From UBA1181 sp963648205 (lineage in GTDB: Bacteria; Bacteroidota; Bacteroidia; Bacteroidales; Paludibacteraceae), in the NCBI GenBank assembly GCA_963648205.1, contig CAVJCT010000069.1:1-64000 (forward strand): 64,000 nt of DNA, in the 5' to 3' direction. Shown in pieces: positions 16,989 to 25,701 of this stretch (its first letter is position 1; every line of letters begins with the position of its first letter). The notes beneath the pieces were generated by a model. The model was not told where the DNA came from. It did not search any database and was given only the letters and a program-made list of their open reading frames with translations. The translations under genes and the position numbers were made by a program.

Positions 16989-18350
16989 ATGGCAAATAAA
17001 CCATCCATTCCCAAGGGTACAAGGGATTTCTCGCCTATCGAGATGGTGAGAAGAAACTATATATTCAATACGATCAAAGAAGTTTTCAAACTTTATGGTT
17101 TTCAACAGATTGAGACTCCAGCGATGGAGAATCTTTCGACCCTTATGGGTAAATATGGAGACGAGGGAGACAAACTCCTTTTCAAGATTCTGAACTCGGG
17201 CGACTATCTCGCGGATGTTGACAGCGAGACGTTGGCAGCACGCAATTCCATCAAACTCATCAATAAGATTTCGGAGAAGGGATTGCGTTATGACTTGACC
17301 GTGCCGTTCGCTCGTTTCGTGGTGATGAACAGAGACAAACTCTCATTCCCATTCAAACGTTTTCAGATTCAACCTGTATGGCGTGCCGACAAGCCTCAGA
17401 AAGGTCGTTACCGTGAGTTCTACCAATGCGACGTGGATGTAGTGGGAAGCGACTCCTTGCTCAACGAGGTGGAGTTGATCCAGATTGTGGACGAGGTGTT
17501 CCGTCGTTTGAAGGTGAACGTTGCCATCAAACTCAACAACCGCAAGATCCTTTCTGGTATCGCCGAGGTGATTGGTGAGGCTGACAAGATCGTCGACATC
17601 ACCGTAGCCATCGACAAGTTGGACAAGATCGGTTTGGAGAATGTCAACGCTGAATTGGCAAGCAAAGGTTTGCCACAGGAGGCCATCGACAAGTTGCAAC
17701 CTATCATTCAATTGCAAGGTACGAACCACGAGAAGTTGGAGACCATCAAGAATGTGTTGGCATCTTCGGAGACTGGTTTGAAGGGTGTGGAAGAGATCGC
17801 TACGATTCTCGATTTCACGGAGAAACTCAATATCCAGACGAAGGTGGAGTTGGACCTCACCCTTGCGCGCGGACTCAACTACTACACGGGAGCCATCTTC
17901 GAGGTGAAGGCTTTGGACGTGCAGATCGGAAGTATCACCGGAGGAGGACGCTACGACAACTTGACGGGCGTGTTCGGACTCTCGGGAGTTTCGGGAGTCG
18001 GCATCTCATTCGGAGCAGACCGTATCTACGACGTGTTGAACCAGTTAGACCTTTATCCATCGGAGGTATCGCAAACCACGAAGATTCTCTTCACCACCTT
18101 TGGCGATGCAGAGTTGAGATTTGCCGTCGAGTGTGCGAAAGCCGTTCGTAGCGCAGGCATCTCGGCAGAAGTTTACCCAGAGCCATCGAAGATGAAGAAG
18201 CAGATGAGTTATGCCAATGCGAAGAACATTCCGTTCGTAGCCATCATCGGAGAGACCGAGTTGAACGAGAAGAAGGTGATGTTGAAGAACATGGAGAGTG
18301 GCGAGCAGCAGTTGCTCAGCATAGAGGAAGTCATTCCGATGTTAGGATAA
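16989..18350 (+). CDS. hisS: Histidyl-tRNA synthetase
   Basis: A class II aminoacyl-tRNA synthetase of 453 residues that charges tRNA-His. It shows motif 1 near PKGTRDFSP, motif 2 RYREFYQCDVDVVG, the histidine-binding LTVPFARFV and GLNYYTGAIFEV, motif 3 SGVGISFGADRI, and a C-terminal anticodon-binding domain from about 350. It is divergent from phoH and 35 nt upstream of the saccharopine-dehydrogenase-like gene, with which it may share a transcript. Confidence 0.97.
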   Translation: MANKPSIPKGTRDFSPIEMVRRNYIFNTIKEVFKLYGFQQIETPAMENLSTLMGKYGDEGDKLLFKILNSGDYLADVDSETLAARNSIKLINKISEKGLRYDLTVPFARFVVMNRDKLSFPFKRFQIQPVWRADKPQKGRYREFYQCDVDVVGSDSLLNEVELIQIVDEVFRRLKVNVAIKLNNRKILSGIAEVIGEADKIVDITVAIDKLDKIGLENVNAELASKGLPQEAIDKLQPIIQLQGTNHEKLETIKNVLASSETGLKGVEEIATILDFTEKLNIQTKVELDLTLARGLNYYTGAIFEVKALDVQIGSITGGGRYDNLTGVFGLSGVSGVGISFGADRIYDVLNQLDLYPSEVSQTTKILFTTFGDAELRFAVECAKAVRSAGISAEVYPEPSKMKKQMSYANAKNIPFVAIIGETELNEKKVMLKNMESGEQQLLSIEEVIPMLG

Positions 18351-18385
18351 CATTTCATACATATAATATAATTAAACAAAGGATT

Positions 18386-19594
18386 ATGTCAAAAGTTCTC
18401 ATTATCGGTGTTGGCGGTGTTGGAACCGTAGTCTGCCACAAGGTAGCGCAGCACACAGAGATTTTCAGCGACATTGTGATAGCAAGTCGCACGAAAGCGA
18501 AATGTGACGCTGTAGCGAAAGTGTTGAAGGAGAAGTACAACGTAACTGTCAAGACAGACCAAGTGGATGCTGACGAGACAGCGCAGGTGGTAGCCCTCTT
18601 CAAGAGACATCAGCCTGAGTTAGTGATCAACGTAGCGTTGCCCTACCAAGACCTCAACATCATGGACGCATGTTTGGAGTGTGGTGTAAACTACTTAGAC
18701 ACAGCCAATTACGAGCCAAAAGACGAGGCACATTTCGAGTATAGTTGGCAATGGGCATACAAAGACAAGTTTGAGAAGGCCGGATTGACAGCCATTCTCG
18801 GATGCGGATTTGACCCAGGAGTGTCGGGAGTCTACACAGCCTACGCAGCCAAGCATCACTTCAAAGAGATGCAGGTGCTGGATATCGTAGACTGCAACGC
18901 AGGAAACCACCACAAGGCATTTGCGACCAACTTCAACCCAGAGATCAACATCCGTGAGATCACTCAAAAAGGATTATACTATCAAGACGGCAAATGGATT
19001 GAGACCGAGCCATTGGAGATTCACCAACCGCTCACCTATCCAAATATCGGTCCGCGCGAGTCATATCTGATGCACCACGAGGAGTTGGAGTCGTTGGTGA
19101 AGAACTATCCAAGCATCAAGAAGGCACGTTTCTGGATGACCTTCGGGCAGGAGTATTTGACCCATCTCCGTGTGATCCAGAACATTGGAATGGCAAGAAT
19201 CGACGAGGTGGAGTATAACGGTGTGAAGATTGTTCCGCTTCAGTTCTTGAAGGCAGTGTTGCCAAATCCGCAGGACTTAGGCGAGAACTACGAGGGCGAG
19301 ACCAGCATTGGATGTCGAATCAGAGGAATCGGCAAAGATGGCAAGGAGCTCACCTACTACGTCTACAACAACTGTAGCCACCAAGAGGCATACAAGGAGA
19401 CAGGCATGCAGGGAGTAAGTTACACCACGGGAGTGCCAGCCAGCATTGGAGCGCAGATGTTCTTCCGCGGATTGTGGAAGAAGCCAGGCGTATGGAACGT
19501 AGAAGACTTTGATCCAGATCCATTCATGGAAGAGTTGAACAAGCAAGGATTGCCATGGCACGAGGTGTTCAATGGCGACTTAGAGTTGAAATAA
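18386..19594 (+). CDS. Carboxynorspermidine synthase-type dehydrogenase
   Basis: A 402-residue saccharopine dehydrogenase family protein. It has an N-terminal NADP-binding motif VLIIGVGGVGTVVCHKVA and the CGFDPGVSGVYTAYA region typical of carboxy(nor)spermidine dehydrogenases, which make carboxyspermidine from aspartate semialdehyde and a diamine. Lysine-pathway saccharopine reductases lack this form. It probably acts in the alternative spermidine route common in gut Bacteroidales. The decarboxylase partner is not in the window. A strong terminator follows. Confidence 0.85.
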   Translation: MSKVLIIGVGGVGTVVCHKVAQHTEIFSDIVIASRTKAKCDAVAKVLKEKYNVTVKTDQVDADETAQVVALFKRHQPELVINVALPYQDLNIMDACLECGVNYLDTANYEPKDEAHFEYSWQWAYKDKFEKAGLTAILGCGFDPGVSGVYTAYAAKHHFKEMQVLDIVDCNAGNHHKAFATNFNPEINIREITQKGLYYQDGKWIETEPLEIHQPLTYPNIGPRESYLMHHEELESLVKNYPSIKKARFWMTFGQEYLTHLRVIQNIGMARIDEVEYNGVKIVPLQFLKAVLPNPQDLGENYEGETSIGCRIRGIGKDGKELTYYVYNNCSHQEAYKETGMQGVSYTTGVPASIGAQMFFRGLWKKPGVWNVEDFDPDPFMEELNKQGLPWHEVFNGDLELK

Positions 19595-19616
19595 GCAAGA
19601 GACACATAGAAGAGGG

Positions 19617-19645
19617 AACGGCAGTTGGGAGCAACTGCCGTTTTT
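19617..19645 (+). terminator. Terminator after the carboxynorspermidine synthase gene
   Basis: The stem ACGGCAGTTG / CAACTGCCGT with a short loop is followed by TTTTT on the plus strand. The minus strand lacks a T run, so it does not obviously end the haem operon. Confidence 0.85.
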
Positions 19646-19673
19646 CTTATTATACCCAAAGCGTTATCGCAAT

Positions 19674-21923
19674 TTACTTCTTCACCGCCTTAACAAAACG
19701 ATCGACATCCATTGAGATACCTAACGACCAGGTGCGACCCTTCGTCATACAAGAACTCCAGTAGTAGGCTTTTGGCACATAGTTGAAGAGGTTGTCAATG
19801 TTGAAATTGATGCTGATACCGTCGAAGAGACGCTGCTGCAAGGTGAACTTCCAGATCTGATATGCGGTGTCGTGCTTCTCCTGATCCGTGTCCGGCTCGG
19901 ACAAGAAACGACCTGAAATGGCAGCGTTCAATCCGTATGCCGTGCAGAACTGATGATCATAATCGATTCGCCAAGTGGCAGACGAAGGGCGAGGCTGCGA
20001 GAACTGTGAATCGACCGTGCGACCCGTCAGATGGACGTAGTTGTAATTGAATTTCAAACCCAATCCCATATCTGTGCGATACTGAGCACTGGCGTCGATA
20101 CCCATCACATTCACACCATCTTCATTCGTATAACGAGACGCACCCTTCTCTGTTCCATCATCGTAATCATCGGTCGTGATTCGGTTCTCGTAGATGTTGT
20201 AGTAGCCCATCACGTTGGCACTATACTGACCGCTGAAGAAATGCGTTCCCTTGACACGACCTGCATGCTCCAATGCGACATTGAAGTTATGGCTCTTCTC
20301 AGGCTTCAAGTCAGGATTTCCATAGATCATCATCATACTTGCCATATCGAAGCACATGTACATCTCCTTCAGAGTCGGCGCACGGAAACCACCAGCATAG
20401 TTGGCACGAACAGAAATGTATTTCCACTTCGTCATCAAAGCCAGACGAGCCGTCGTCGCCCCCTCTTTAGAGGCAGAATAGTAGTCGTGACGAACGCTAC
20501 CCACCACGTTCAACCATTTCAACGGATTGTAATCGAACTGCACATAACCATCCACAGACGACTGGCTATGCGCCTCGTTGTCCAAAAACTGATAGGTCGT
20601 GAGGTAGTCGTTCATATAATCACCACCCACCGTCAACGTACCGACTTTGAAGATGTGAGAGTAGAGCGCATGCACATTGTGCTGACGATTGCTATAGTCG
20701 TGATTGTGCGTGCGAACCATCTCGGAGGTCGTCTTCTTGGTAACCGAATCCTTCGTCGTAACACTTTCGTATCTCAGTTTGTCATACTGATCATAACCGT
20801 ACGAAACCTCCAAATTGTCATTTTTGGTGATGTCGGCAACTGCTTTCAAACCACCACTATAACCTTTGTAATGATCATCGTAGTTGGTACGATTGCTGAC
20901 ACGATCGAAGTAACTACCTCGAGCAATGAATCTCAGACGATCCGTAGCCTTAAACGTCAAACGCTCTTTGATGTTGATAGACTTTCCACCATAGATACTT
21001 ATAATATTAGACTCGGTGTCGAATGGACTTGTCAGTTGGAGTGTCTCGGAAGTTGTACGTTGAACGCTCGTCTGAGAATTCCACTTTTTGACATTGAAAG
21101 AGACATTTCCACCATAACGCCACTCGTCGTTGTAGGCGTTATATCGAGAGTTGACATTGACCGTCCAAGGCTCGGTGTTTTCACGCGTGATGATGTTGAC
21201 GACACCACCCACGGCATTCGCACCATAGAGCGCGGAAGCAGCACCTTTGACCACCTCGATACGACCCACATTGTCCATATTCAGACGGTTGTAGTCGACA
21301 TTGTTCATAGTCTCACCAGCCATACGCTCACCATCGACCAAGAAGAGAACGGCGTTACCACCGAATCCATTCATGTTGAGGGAGGTCTCTTGACTCATCG
21401 CATAGCCGAACTCAACGCCAGGCAACTCTTCAGTGAGCAGGTCCTGCACGTTTGTTGCATCTGCAATTTTTATATCTTCGGCTGTGATGACACGCGTAAC
21501 CACAGGCGCATCTTTCAAAGCCTTTGGCGTGCGTGTACCTGTTACCACCACTTGCTCCAACGCTGCGGCATTAGGAGACAAACGCAGTGTGTTACTTCCA
21601 TTTCCAGAGGATTTCAAGACGAAATATTCAGACTGAAATCCGACAAAACTTACTTTAACCTTTAATGCATCAGAAGAGGTAGATGAGAGGCGGAAATATC
21701 CGTCATTATCTGTCGTTGTGCCAACGTTCTTGTCGTTAGCCACTTGGACATGAGCGCCCACCAACGGCGCGCCTGTTTCATCAAGAACTCTACCAGAAAA
21801 AAGTTTAGCCTGGGCGACCGCTTTTTCAGTCGCCCCATTGGCTAAATTTTCATTCTCTGCGTATAAGTTACCGCAAAATCCACTAATTGCAAGAAAGGTG
21901 AAAAGTGCAACTTTCCCCTTCAT
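19674..21923 (-). CDS. hmuR: TonB-dependent haem receptor, HmuR-like
   Basis: A 749-residue outer-membrane receptor. After a signal peptide (cleaved after about residue 22) comes a carboxypeptidase-regulatory-like domain (about 42-115). The TonB box/plug follows (EQVVVTGTRTPKALKDAPVVTRVI, VDGERMAGE, VVKGAASALYGANAVGGVVNIIT). The 22-strand barrel has the NPDLKPEKSHNF motif of haem/siderophore receptors. Last gene of a seven-gene operon, 5 nt after the lipoprotein gene. The HmuR assignment comes mainly from its linkage to hmuSTUV; the ligand is not proven by sequence. Confidence 0.85.
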   Translation of the reverse strand: MKGKVALFTFLAISGFCGNLYAENENLANGATEKAVAQAKLFSGRVLDETGAPLVGAHVQVANDKNVGTTTDNDGYFRLSSTSSDALKVKVSFVGFQSEYFVLKSSGNGSNTLRLSPNAAALEQVVVTGTRTPKALKDAPVVTRVITAEDIKIADATNVQDLLTEELPGVEFGYAMSQETSLNMNGFGGNAVLFLVDGERMAGETMNNVDYNRLNMDNVGRIEVVKGAASALYGANAVGGVVNIITRENTEPWTVNVNSRYNAYNDEWRYGGNVSFNVKKWNSQTSVQRTTSETLQLTSPFDTESNIISIYGGKSINIKERLTFKATDRLRFIARGSYFDRVSNRTNYDDHYKGYSGGLKAVADITKNDNLEVSYGYDQYDKLRYESVTTKDSVTKKTTSEMVRTHNHDYSNRQHNVHALYSHIFKVGTLTVGGDYMNDYLTTYQFLDNEAHSQSSVDGYVQFDYNPLKWLNVVGSVRHDYYSASKEGATTARLALMTKWKYISVRANYAGGFRAPTLKEMYMCFDMASMMMIYGNPDLKPEKSHNFNVALEHAGRVKGTHFFSGQYSANVMGYYNIYENRITTDDYDDGTEKGASRYTNEDGVNVMGIDASAQYRTDMGLGLKFNYNYVHLTGRTVDSQFSQPRPSSATWRIDYDHQFCTAYGLNAAISGRFLSEPDTDQEKHDTAYQIWKFTLQQRLFDGISINFNIDNLFNYVPKAYYWSSCMTKGRTWSLGISMDVDRFVKAVKK

Positions 21924-21928
21924 TGTAA

Positions 21929-22471
21929 TTACTCTGCGCTATCTGAAACATTTTTTGTTCCCTCAAACTTGATAATCATTGCCATTGGCATGTTACCATA
22001 TTTAAGACTTCCGTCGAAAGTCAAAGTGCCTTCAACATACTTTCCTGAGATGGTGCAAGAGTAAGCCTTCACCGTACCGTCGTCTTTTGTTACAGAACCA
22101 GCATACTCACCCGAGAATGTTCCGTCGGAAGCCACCTTGAGGTCTTCAACTGGAAGGTTAGGGTAAGACATTGCTCCACCTCCGCCACCAGGGATGGTGA
22201 TTGTGATTGTGGCTGCGCCCGTAGCCTCAACCTTGTAGACAACCGTGTCGGACGAACCAGAACCCATCACGGTGATGGTCTCCGTGCCAGTGTACTCTCC
22301 CTCGAGAATCTTGGCGATAGCGGCTACCTCCTCGCTTCCACCGTTGTCGGTGAGACTGTTGTTGTTTCCGTTGTTGCTGTTGTTGTCATCATCGTCATCT
22401 CCACAAGAAACGAACGCAACTGCACACGCCATGGCCATCATGATAGCCAACATTGATCTGAATTTTTTCAT
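21929..22471 (-). CDS. Lipoprotein with beta-rich (calycin-like) domain in the haem operon
   Basis: A 180-residue protein with a lipoprotein signal ending in FVSC (Cys23) and an acidic/Asn-rich linker (DDDDDNNSNNGNNN). The folded part (about 48-178) consists of alternating strands (GEYTGTETITV, SGEYAGSV, KYVEGTLTFDGSL). It resembles the small calycin-like lipoproteins of Bacteroidetes. No HmuY signature was recognised, yet it occupies the place of the HmuY haemophore, next to the receptor. A haem- or metal-binding surface role is inferred. Confidence 0.7.
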   Translation of the reverse strand: MKKFRSMLAIMMAMACAVAFVSCGDDDDDNNSNNGNNNSLTDNGGSEEVAAIAKILEGEYTGTETITVMGSGSSDTVVYKVEATGAATITITIPGGGGGAMSYPNLPVEDLKVASDGTFSGEYAGSVTKDDGTVKAYSCTISGKYVEGTLTFDGSLKYGNMPMAMIIKFEGTKNVSDSAE

Positions 22472-22512
22472 TTTGTAACTTTTTTTTGTTTATAAAACTG
22501 TTTATTATGAAA

Positions 22513-24009
22513 TTATATTTTCTTCTGTCGTCTTTTATAAATAATGTATCCTGAGATAATCACCAACACACTGAGCGTTCCCCAAATAAAAACAAAGAGT
22601 GAACTCAGCGGACCTAAGAACGGACTGTAACATCTTCCGACATGCAATTCCAAACCGAGGTGCCAGAGACTCATCGGCACATTGGCAATCTCCTCGGGTT
22701 GCGCAGGCAATTCTTCTGCTCCTGTTGAATATTCAAAAACGAGTCCACTGCCGGGAGTCGTCTTCACATCGAAATCTTCTGAATAGCCTGTTACGGTATG
22801 ACCTGACAATATCGCCGAAAAGCCTCCTTGCGGTTCTTCACCGAAATAGTCGATAACCGTGCCGACTTGACGATTCCAAATTGACAATCCACTGAACGAG
22901 CCAATCAACCAAGTGCCATCTGCCTGCTGACGGAAGACATTCACACCCATCGGACTAACACTCGGCGTTTTGTCCATAATCTTCACTGGTTGCTCTGCGA
23001 AATTTTCGTCCACACTCAAGAATCCGTCCGACGTGCTGAGCAACCAATCTTTCTGCACCTCATCCCAACGGATGGCTCTCAGACGGTCGTGCCAAACATT
23101 GCCCGAGAAATTCACTGGTGAAGTCTTGCCCAACACCAAAGGAATCATCAACGGCGGACGAAGGCAGGTTCCCGTGATCGTTATAAATAAGGTAAACACT
23201 AAGGCATAGACTCCAAAACGATTATGCCACTTCTGATTCCACACCAACCGTTTCAAGCCTTTATTACAATTCTCCTTCTTCTCTCTTTTACGATTCCACC
23301 TTATATTATAAGGAAGGATGAAGAGGATGATTCCCGTTACACACAAGATGATCAGCACCACGGCAATGGCATCGACCACCAACCGACCGACAATGCCGAA
23401 AAGTTCACCGCTATGCAATTTCCACACGGTGCGGAAGAGGTAGTCTTTCGGTTCGAAATTGCTGGCAGACTTCAACTCCTTGCGCTCGTTTCCGCTCTGT
23501 TTCATCTCGTAGACAGCGTCGCGCGAGAGTGCCACAACATATAGGCTATCGGGCGAAAGCGCCAAGTCGGTCAGTCGCTCACCGTTATGGTCTAAGTTCT
23601 GGTCAACCCACTGCTTGCCGTCATGGCGGTAGACTGCATAATTGGTAGCACACCACAATGCACCCTCTTTCGTGCGCACCATATTGCGGACACTTCTGCA
23701 GTCGACACCCTTCGGGAACCCTTGACTCCAATCTTGCCAATTCGTTCCTGTCTTCTCCGTCAACCAAACTCCATTTCCGAAGGCTACGATGCGACCATCT
23801 TCGAGCACAATCGTACCTTTCACCACCCCATTGTTATAGTTTTTCACACTATAATCGGAGGGCAAAATGCAACGTGGCACATCACAATGACGGAACACCG
23901 CACGATGATTCAAGATGATTCCCGAGACACAAAACACGATTAAGAAGAGAGCAAAAATCACTCCAACCCACTTATGAAAATTTCTCCACGAAAAAAATTT
24001 ACTCTTCAT
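22513..24009 (-). CDS. PepSY-associated membrane protein
   Basis: A 498-residue inner-membrane protein of the PepSY_TM family, with membrane segments near 10-33, 205-232, 262-285 and 468-490. FHKWVGVIFALFLIVFCVSGIILNHR at the N-terminus and HNRFGVYALVFTLFITITGTCL carry the histidines typical of the family. Two periplasmic stretches have a beta-propeller flavour (WCATNYAVYRHDGKQW, LLSTSDGFLSVD). Related proteins accompany iron and siderophore uptake and may reduce metals or haem. Its place between hmuV and the lipoprotein suggests a redox step in haem import. Confidence 0.8.
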   Translation of the reverse strand: MKSKFFSWRNFHKWVGVIFALFLIVFCVSGIILNHRAVFRHCDVPRCILPSDYSVKNYNNGVVKGTIVLEDGRIVAFGNGVWLTEKTGTNWQDWSQGFPKGVDCRSVRNMVRTKEGALWCATNYAVYRHDGKQWVDQNLDHNGERLTDLALSPDSLYVVALSRDAVYEMKQSGNERKELKSASNFEPKDYLFRTVWKLHSGELFGIVGRLVVDAIAVVLIILCVTGIILFILPYNIRWNRKREKKENCNKGLKRLVWNQKWHNRFGVYALVFTLFITITGTCLRPPLMIPLVLGKTSPVNFSGNVWHDRLRAIRWDEVQKDWLLSTSDGFLSVDENFAEQPVKIMDKTPSVSPMGVNVFRQQADGTWLIGSFSGLSIWNRQVGTVIDYFGEEPQGGFSAILSGHTVTGYSEDFDVKTTPGSGLVFEYSTGAEELPAQPEEIANVPMSLWHLGLELHVGRCYSPFLGPLSSLFVFIWGTLSVLVIISGYIIYKRRQKKI

Positions 24010-24052
24010 CTTAATCTCTCGTTTTTATCGGTTTCAAATACAATCATTTTTC

Positions 24053-24391
24053 TTAATCTTCTGGCACATAGATGATCTCGCCATTCTCCAATTCGTAGGC
24101 GATACCCACCTTCTTTCCTTTTTTGCCCGACTTGCTACTTTGATCTTCCGACGGCGTGTATTTATTGATCTTCTCACCCTCCTTGGTGATGATCTCCATG
24201 TTCTCCTTGCCCGGATTCTTCACCATCGTGAAATCCTCCTGACTGAACATCTCCGTCATACTATAACGGGTTACGAGTGCCACCATCAACGCAACGGCAA
24301 AGACCATCGCCACATCGAAAAGATTGCTCACCACACTCATCGGGTCATCTTCCTCCTCGGGGGCTAATCGGCTTCTTCTAATTTTTCTCAT
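24053..24391 (-). CDS. hmuV: DUF2149 protein, HmuV-like
   Basis: A 112-residue protein with one N-terminal membrane segment (about 22-42, following EEEDDPMSVVSNLFD) and a charged periplasmic tail. DUF2149 proteins are paired with MotA/TolQ/ExbB-type proteins and CobN-like proteins; the layout recalls ExbD/TolR. It starts 2 nt after hmuU. It probably forms an energised complex with HmuU (and HmuT) that supports HmuS or the receptor. That function is inferred from the pairing. Confidence 0.8.
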   Translation of the reverse strand: MRKIRRSRLAPEEEDDPMSVVSNLFDVAMVFAVALMVALVTRYSMTEMFSQEDFTMVKNPGKENMEIITKEGEKINKYTPSEDQSSKSGKKGKKVGIAYELENGEIIYVPED

Positions 24392-24393
24392 AA

Positions 24394-24987
24394 TTATTTG
24401 TTTTCATCAATTAAATCTGCAATGAACTCTAAGTGTCCCATATCTTCCTTGCTCCAGCGACTCTTCGTTTGTTTAACGACAAAACCGACTGCTGCAGCGA
24501 AGATTCCAACCACCGTAGTAGCGAATGCCACCTGCATATTATATGCCATCGAAGAGATATCGCCAGTTGAAAGTCCGACCAACGCCGGTCCCATCGGAAT
24601 CAACGTTCCCATCAATCCCAACATCGGACCCATCTTCATCAGTGTGGTGGGCAGCGACATCTCTTTCTCCATATACTGTGCAAAGAGGTCGAGCGTGCGA
24701 TTCACCTGCGCGGCACTGTTTCGATTCTCGACTACCTTATTAATATAGGAAACAATCACTGCCTGCTTGCTCTTTGGCAAACGCTCGGGCAAGGTCGCCA
24801 AATTCTCAATCGTCAACGTGTTCATCTGCTCACGGATTTCGGCTCCTGTCTTACGTTTCACCAAGTATTGTCCGAAAAAGCCTCCTAAAAGAAGCAAGGC
24901 ACGGACAAAAAACCATATCAACAACACAATCACGGGTACTAACAAACCTGTTGATATCCAAAACAATACGTCAGAAATGTAATTCAT
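24394..24987 (-). CDS. hmuU: MotA/TolQ/ExbB proton channel family protein, HmuU-like
   Basis: A 197-residue membrane protein with three segments (about 10-35, 115-140, 150-175). The family core is LPTTLMKMGPMLGLMGTLIPMGPALVGLSTGDISSMAYNMQVAFATTVVGIFAA. Such proteins couple proton flow to a partner across the envelope. It lies between the HmuT- and HmuV-like genes with gaps under 20 nt. Confidence 0.88.
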   Translation of the reverse strand: MNYISDVLFWISTGLLVPVIVLLIWFFVRALLLLGGFFGQYLVKRKTGAEIREQMNTLTIENLATLPERLPKSKQAVIVSYINKVVENRNSAAQVNRTLDLFAQYMEKEMSLPTTLMKMGPMLGLMGTLIPMGPALVGLSTGDISSMAYNMQVAFATTVVGIFAAAVGFVVKQTKSRWSKEDMGHLEFIADLIDENK

Positions 24988-25005
24988 CTTTACGTTATAT
25001 TATTT

Positions 25006-25695
25006 TTATATTTTCAATTTTTTCGTTCTCACTCTATAATAGACATAGCCCACTGCCATACCCACCAGCACCATCGCGAAGACTGCCACCAAGGCTTTCA
25101 CATCCACCTCACTGATGCCTTCGACTGCCGTTTGACCATTGACTGTCCCAACGACCCCCATCAGACCTAACAGCACATCCACCAGAAACAGCAGTTCCAA
25201 CCGAATCGGACGTTCGGGCAACAACCAACGCAACCCGTAGGTCAACAATGGCATCAAGACGAACACTGCCATTGCCAATCCCCACGCTATCAACTGAAAG
25301 GATGCACCTGGGAAGAAGAATATCAAAGAAACCAACGTTGCAAAAAGCACTGGGAAAATCAGCAATCCCGGAAAATATTTCAAGAAGATGTAGGTGTAAA
25401 ATTTGAGTTTGCTCACCTTCTCGGCAGTCTTAATGTCGACGTGCATAACACAGAAGAAAATCGTCAATGACACATCGATGCTCATCAGCACTGCCATGTC
25501 GAGCATCAACTGCGAGTCTGCCATCCACGCTGCAATCTGCGTCTTCGATTGCTCTATGGCGAATGTCCACGCCATTCCCACGAAGAAGGTCAGCAGCACT
25601 GCCATCACCATCACCTCCTTGACGCCATGGAACGTCTGCTTCAACACAAAACTGAAGCAAACCAAAACCATCATCACAATCATCAACGTCTCCAT
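25006..25695 (-). CDS. hmuT: Polytopic membrane protein, HmuT-like
   Basis: A 229-residue protein with about six membrane segments and a short basic C-terminus (YYRVRTKKLKI). I recognise no conserved catalytic motif. The assignment is positional: it sits directly after the CobN-like gene (6 nt gap) and before the MotA-like gene, as hmuT does in hmu loci. It probably belongs to the same inner-membrane complex. Confidence 0.65.
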   Translation of the reverse strand: METLMIVMMVLVCFSFVLKQTFHGVKEVMVMAVLLTFFVGMAWTFAIEQSKTQIAAWMADSQLMLDMAVLMSIDVSLTIFFCVMHVDIKTAEKVSKLKFYTYIFLKYFPGLLIFPVLFATLVSLIFFFPGASFQLIAWGLAMAVFVLMPLLTYGLRWLLPERPIRLELLFLVDVLLGLMGVVGTVNGQTAVEGISEVDVKALVAVFAMVLVGMAVGYVYYRVRTKKLKI

Positions 25696-25701
25696 CGCTC
25701 G

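Noticed and set aside
16989..17106. Longer PhoH start at 17105 overlapping hisS
   Set aside because: The extension has no PhoH homology, lies upstream of the -7 element and would overlap the divergent hisS gene.
20031..21665. Long open frame (544 codons) on the plus strand opposite the TonB receptor
   Set aside because: It is antisense to a clearly conserved receptor gene, has low-complexity Ile/Val/Thr/His composition and no domain.
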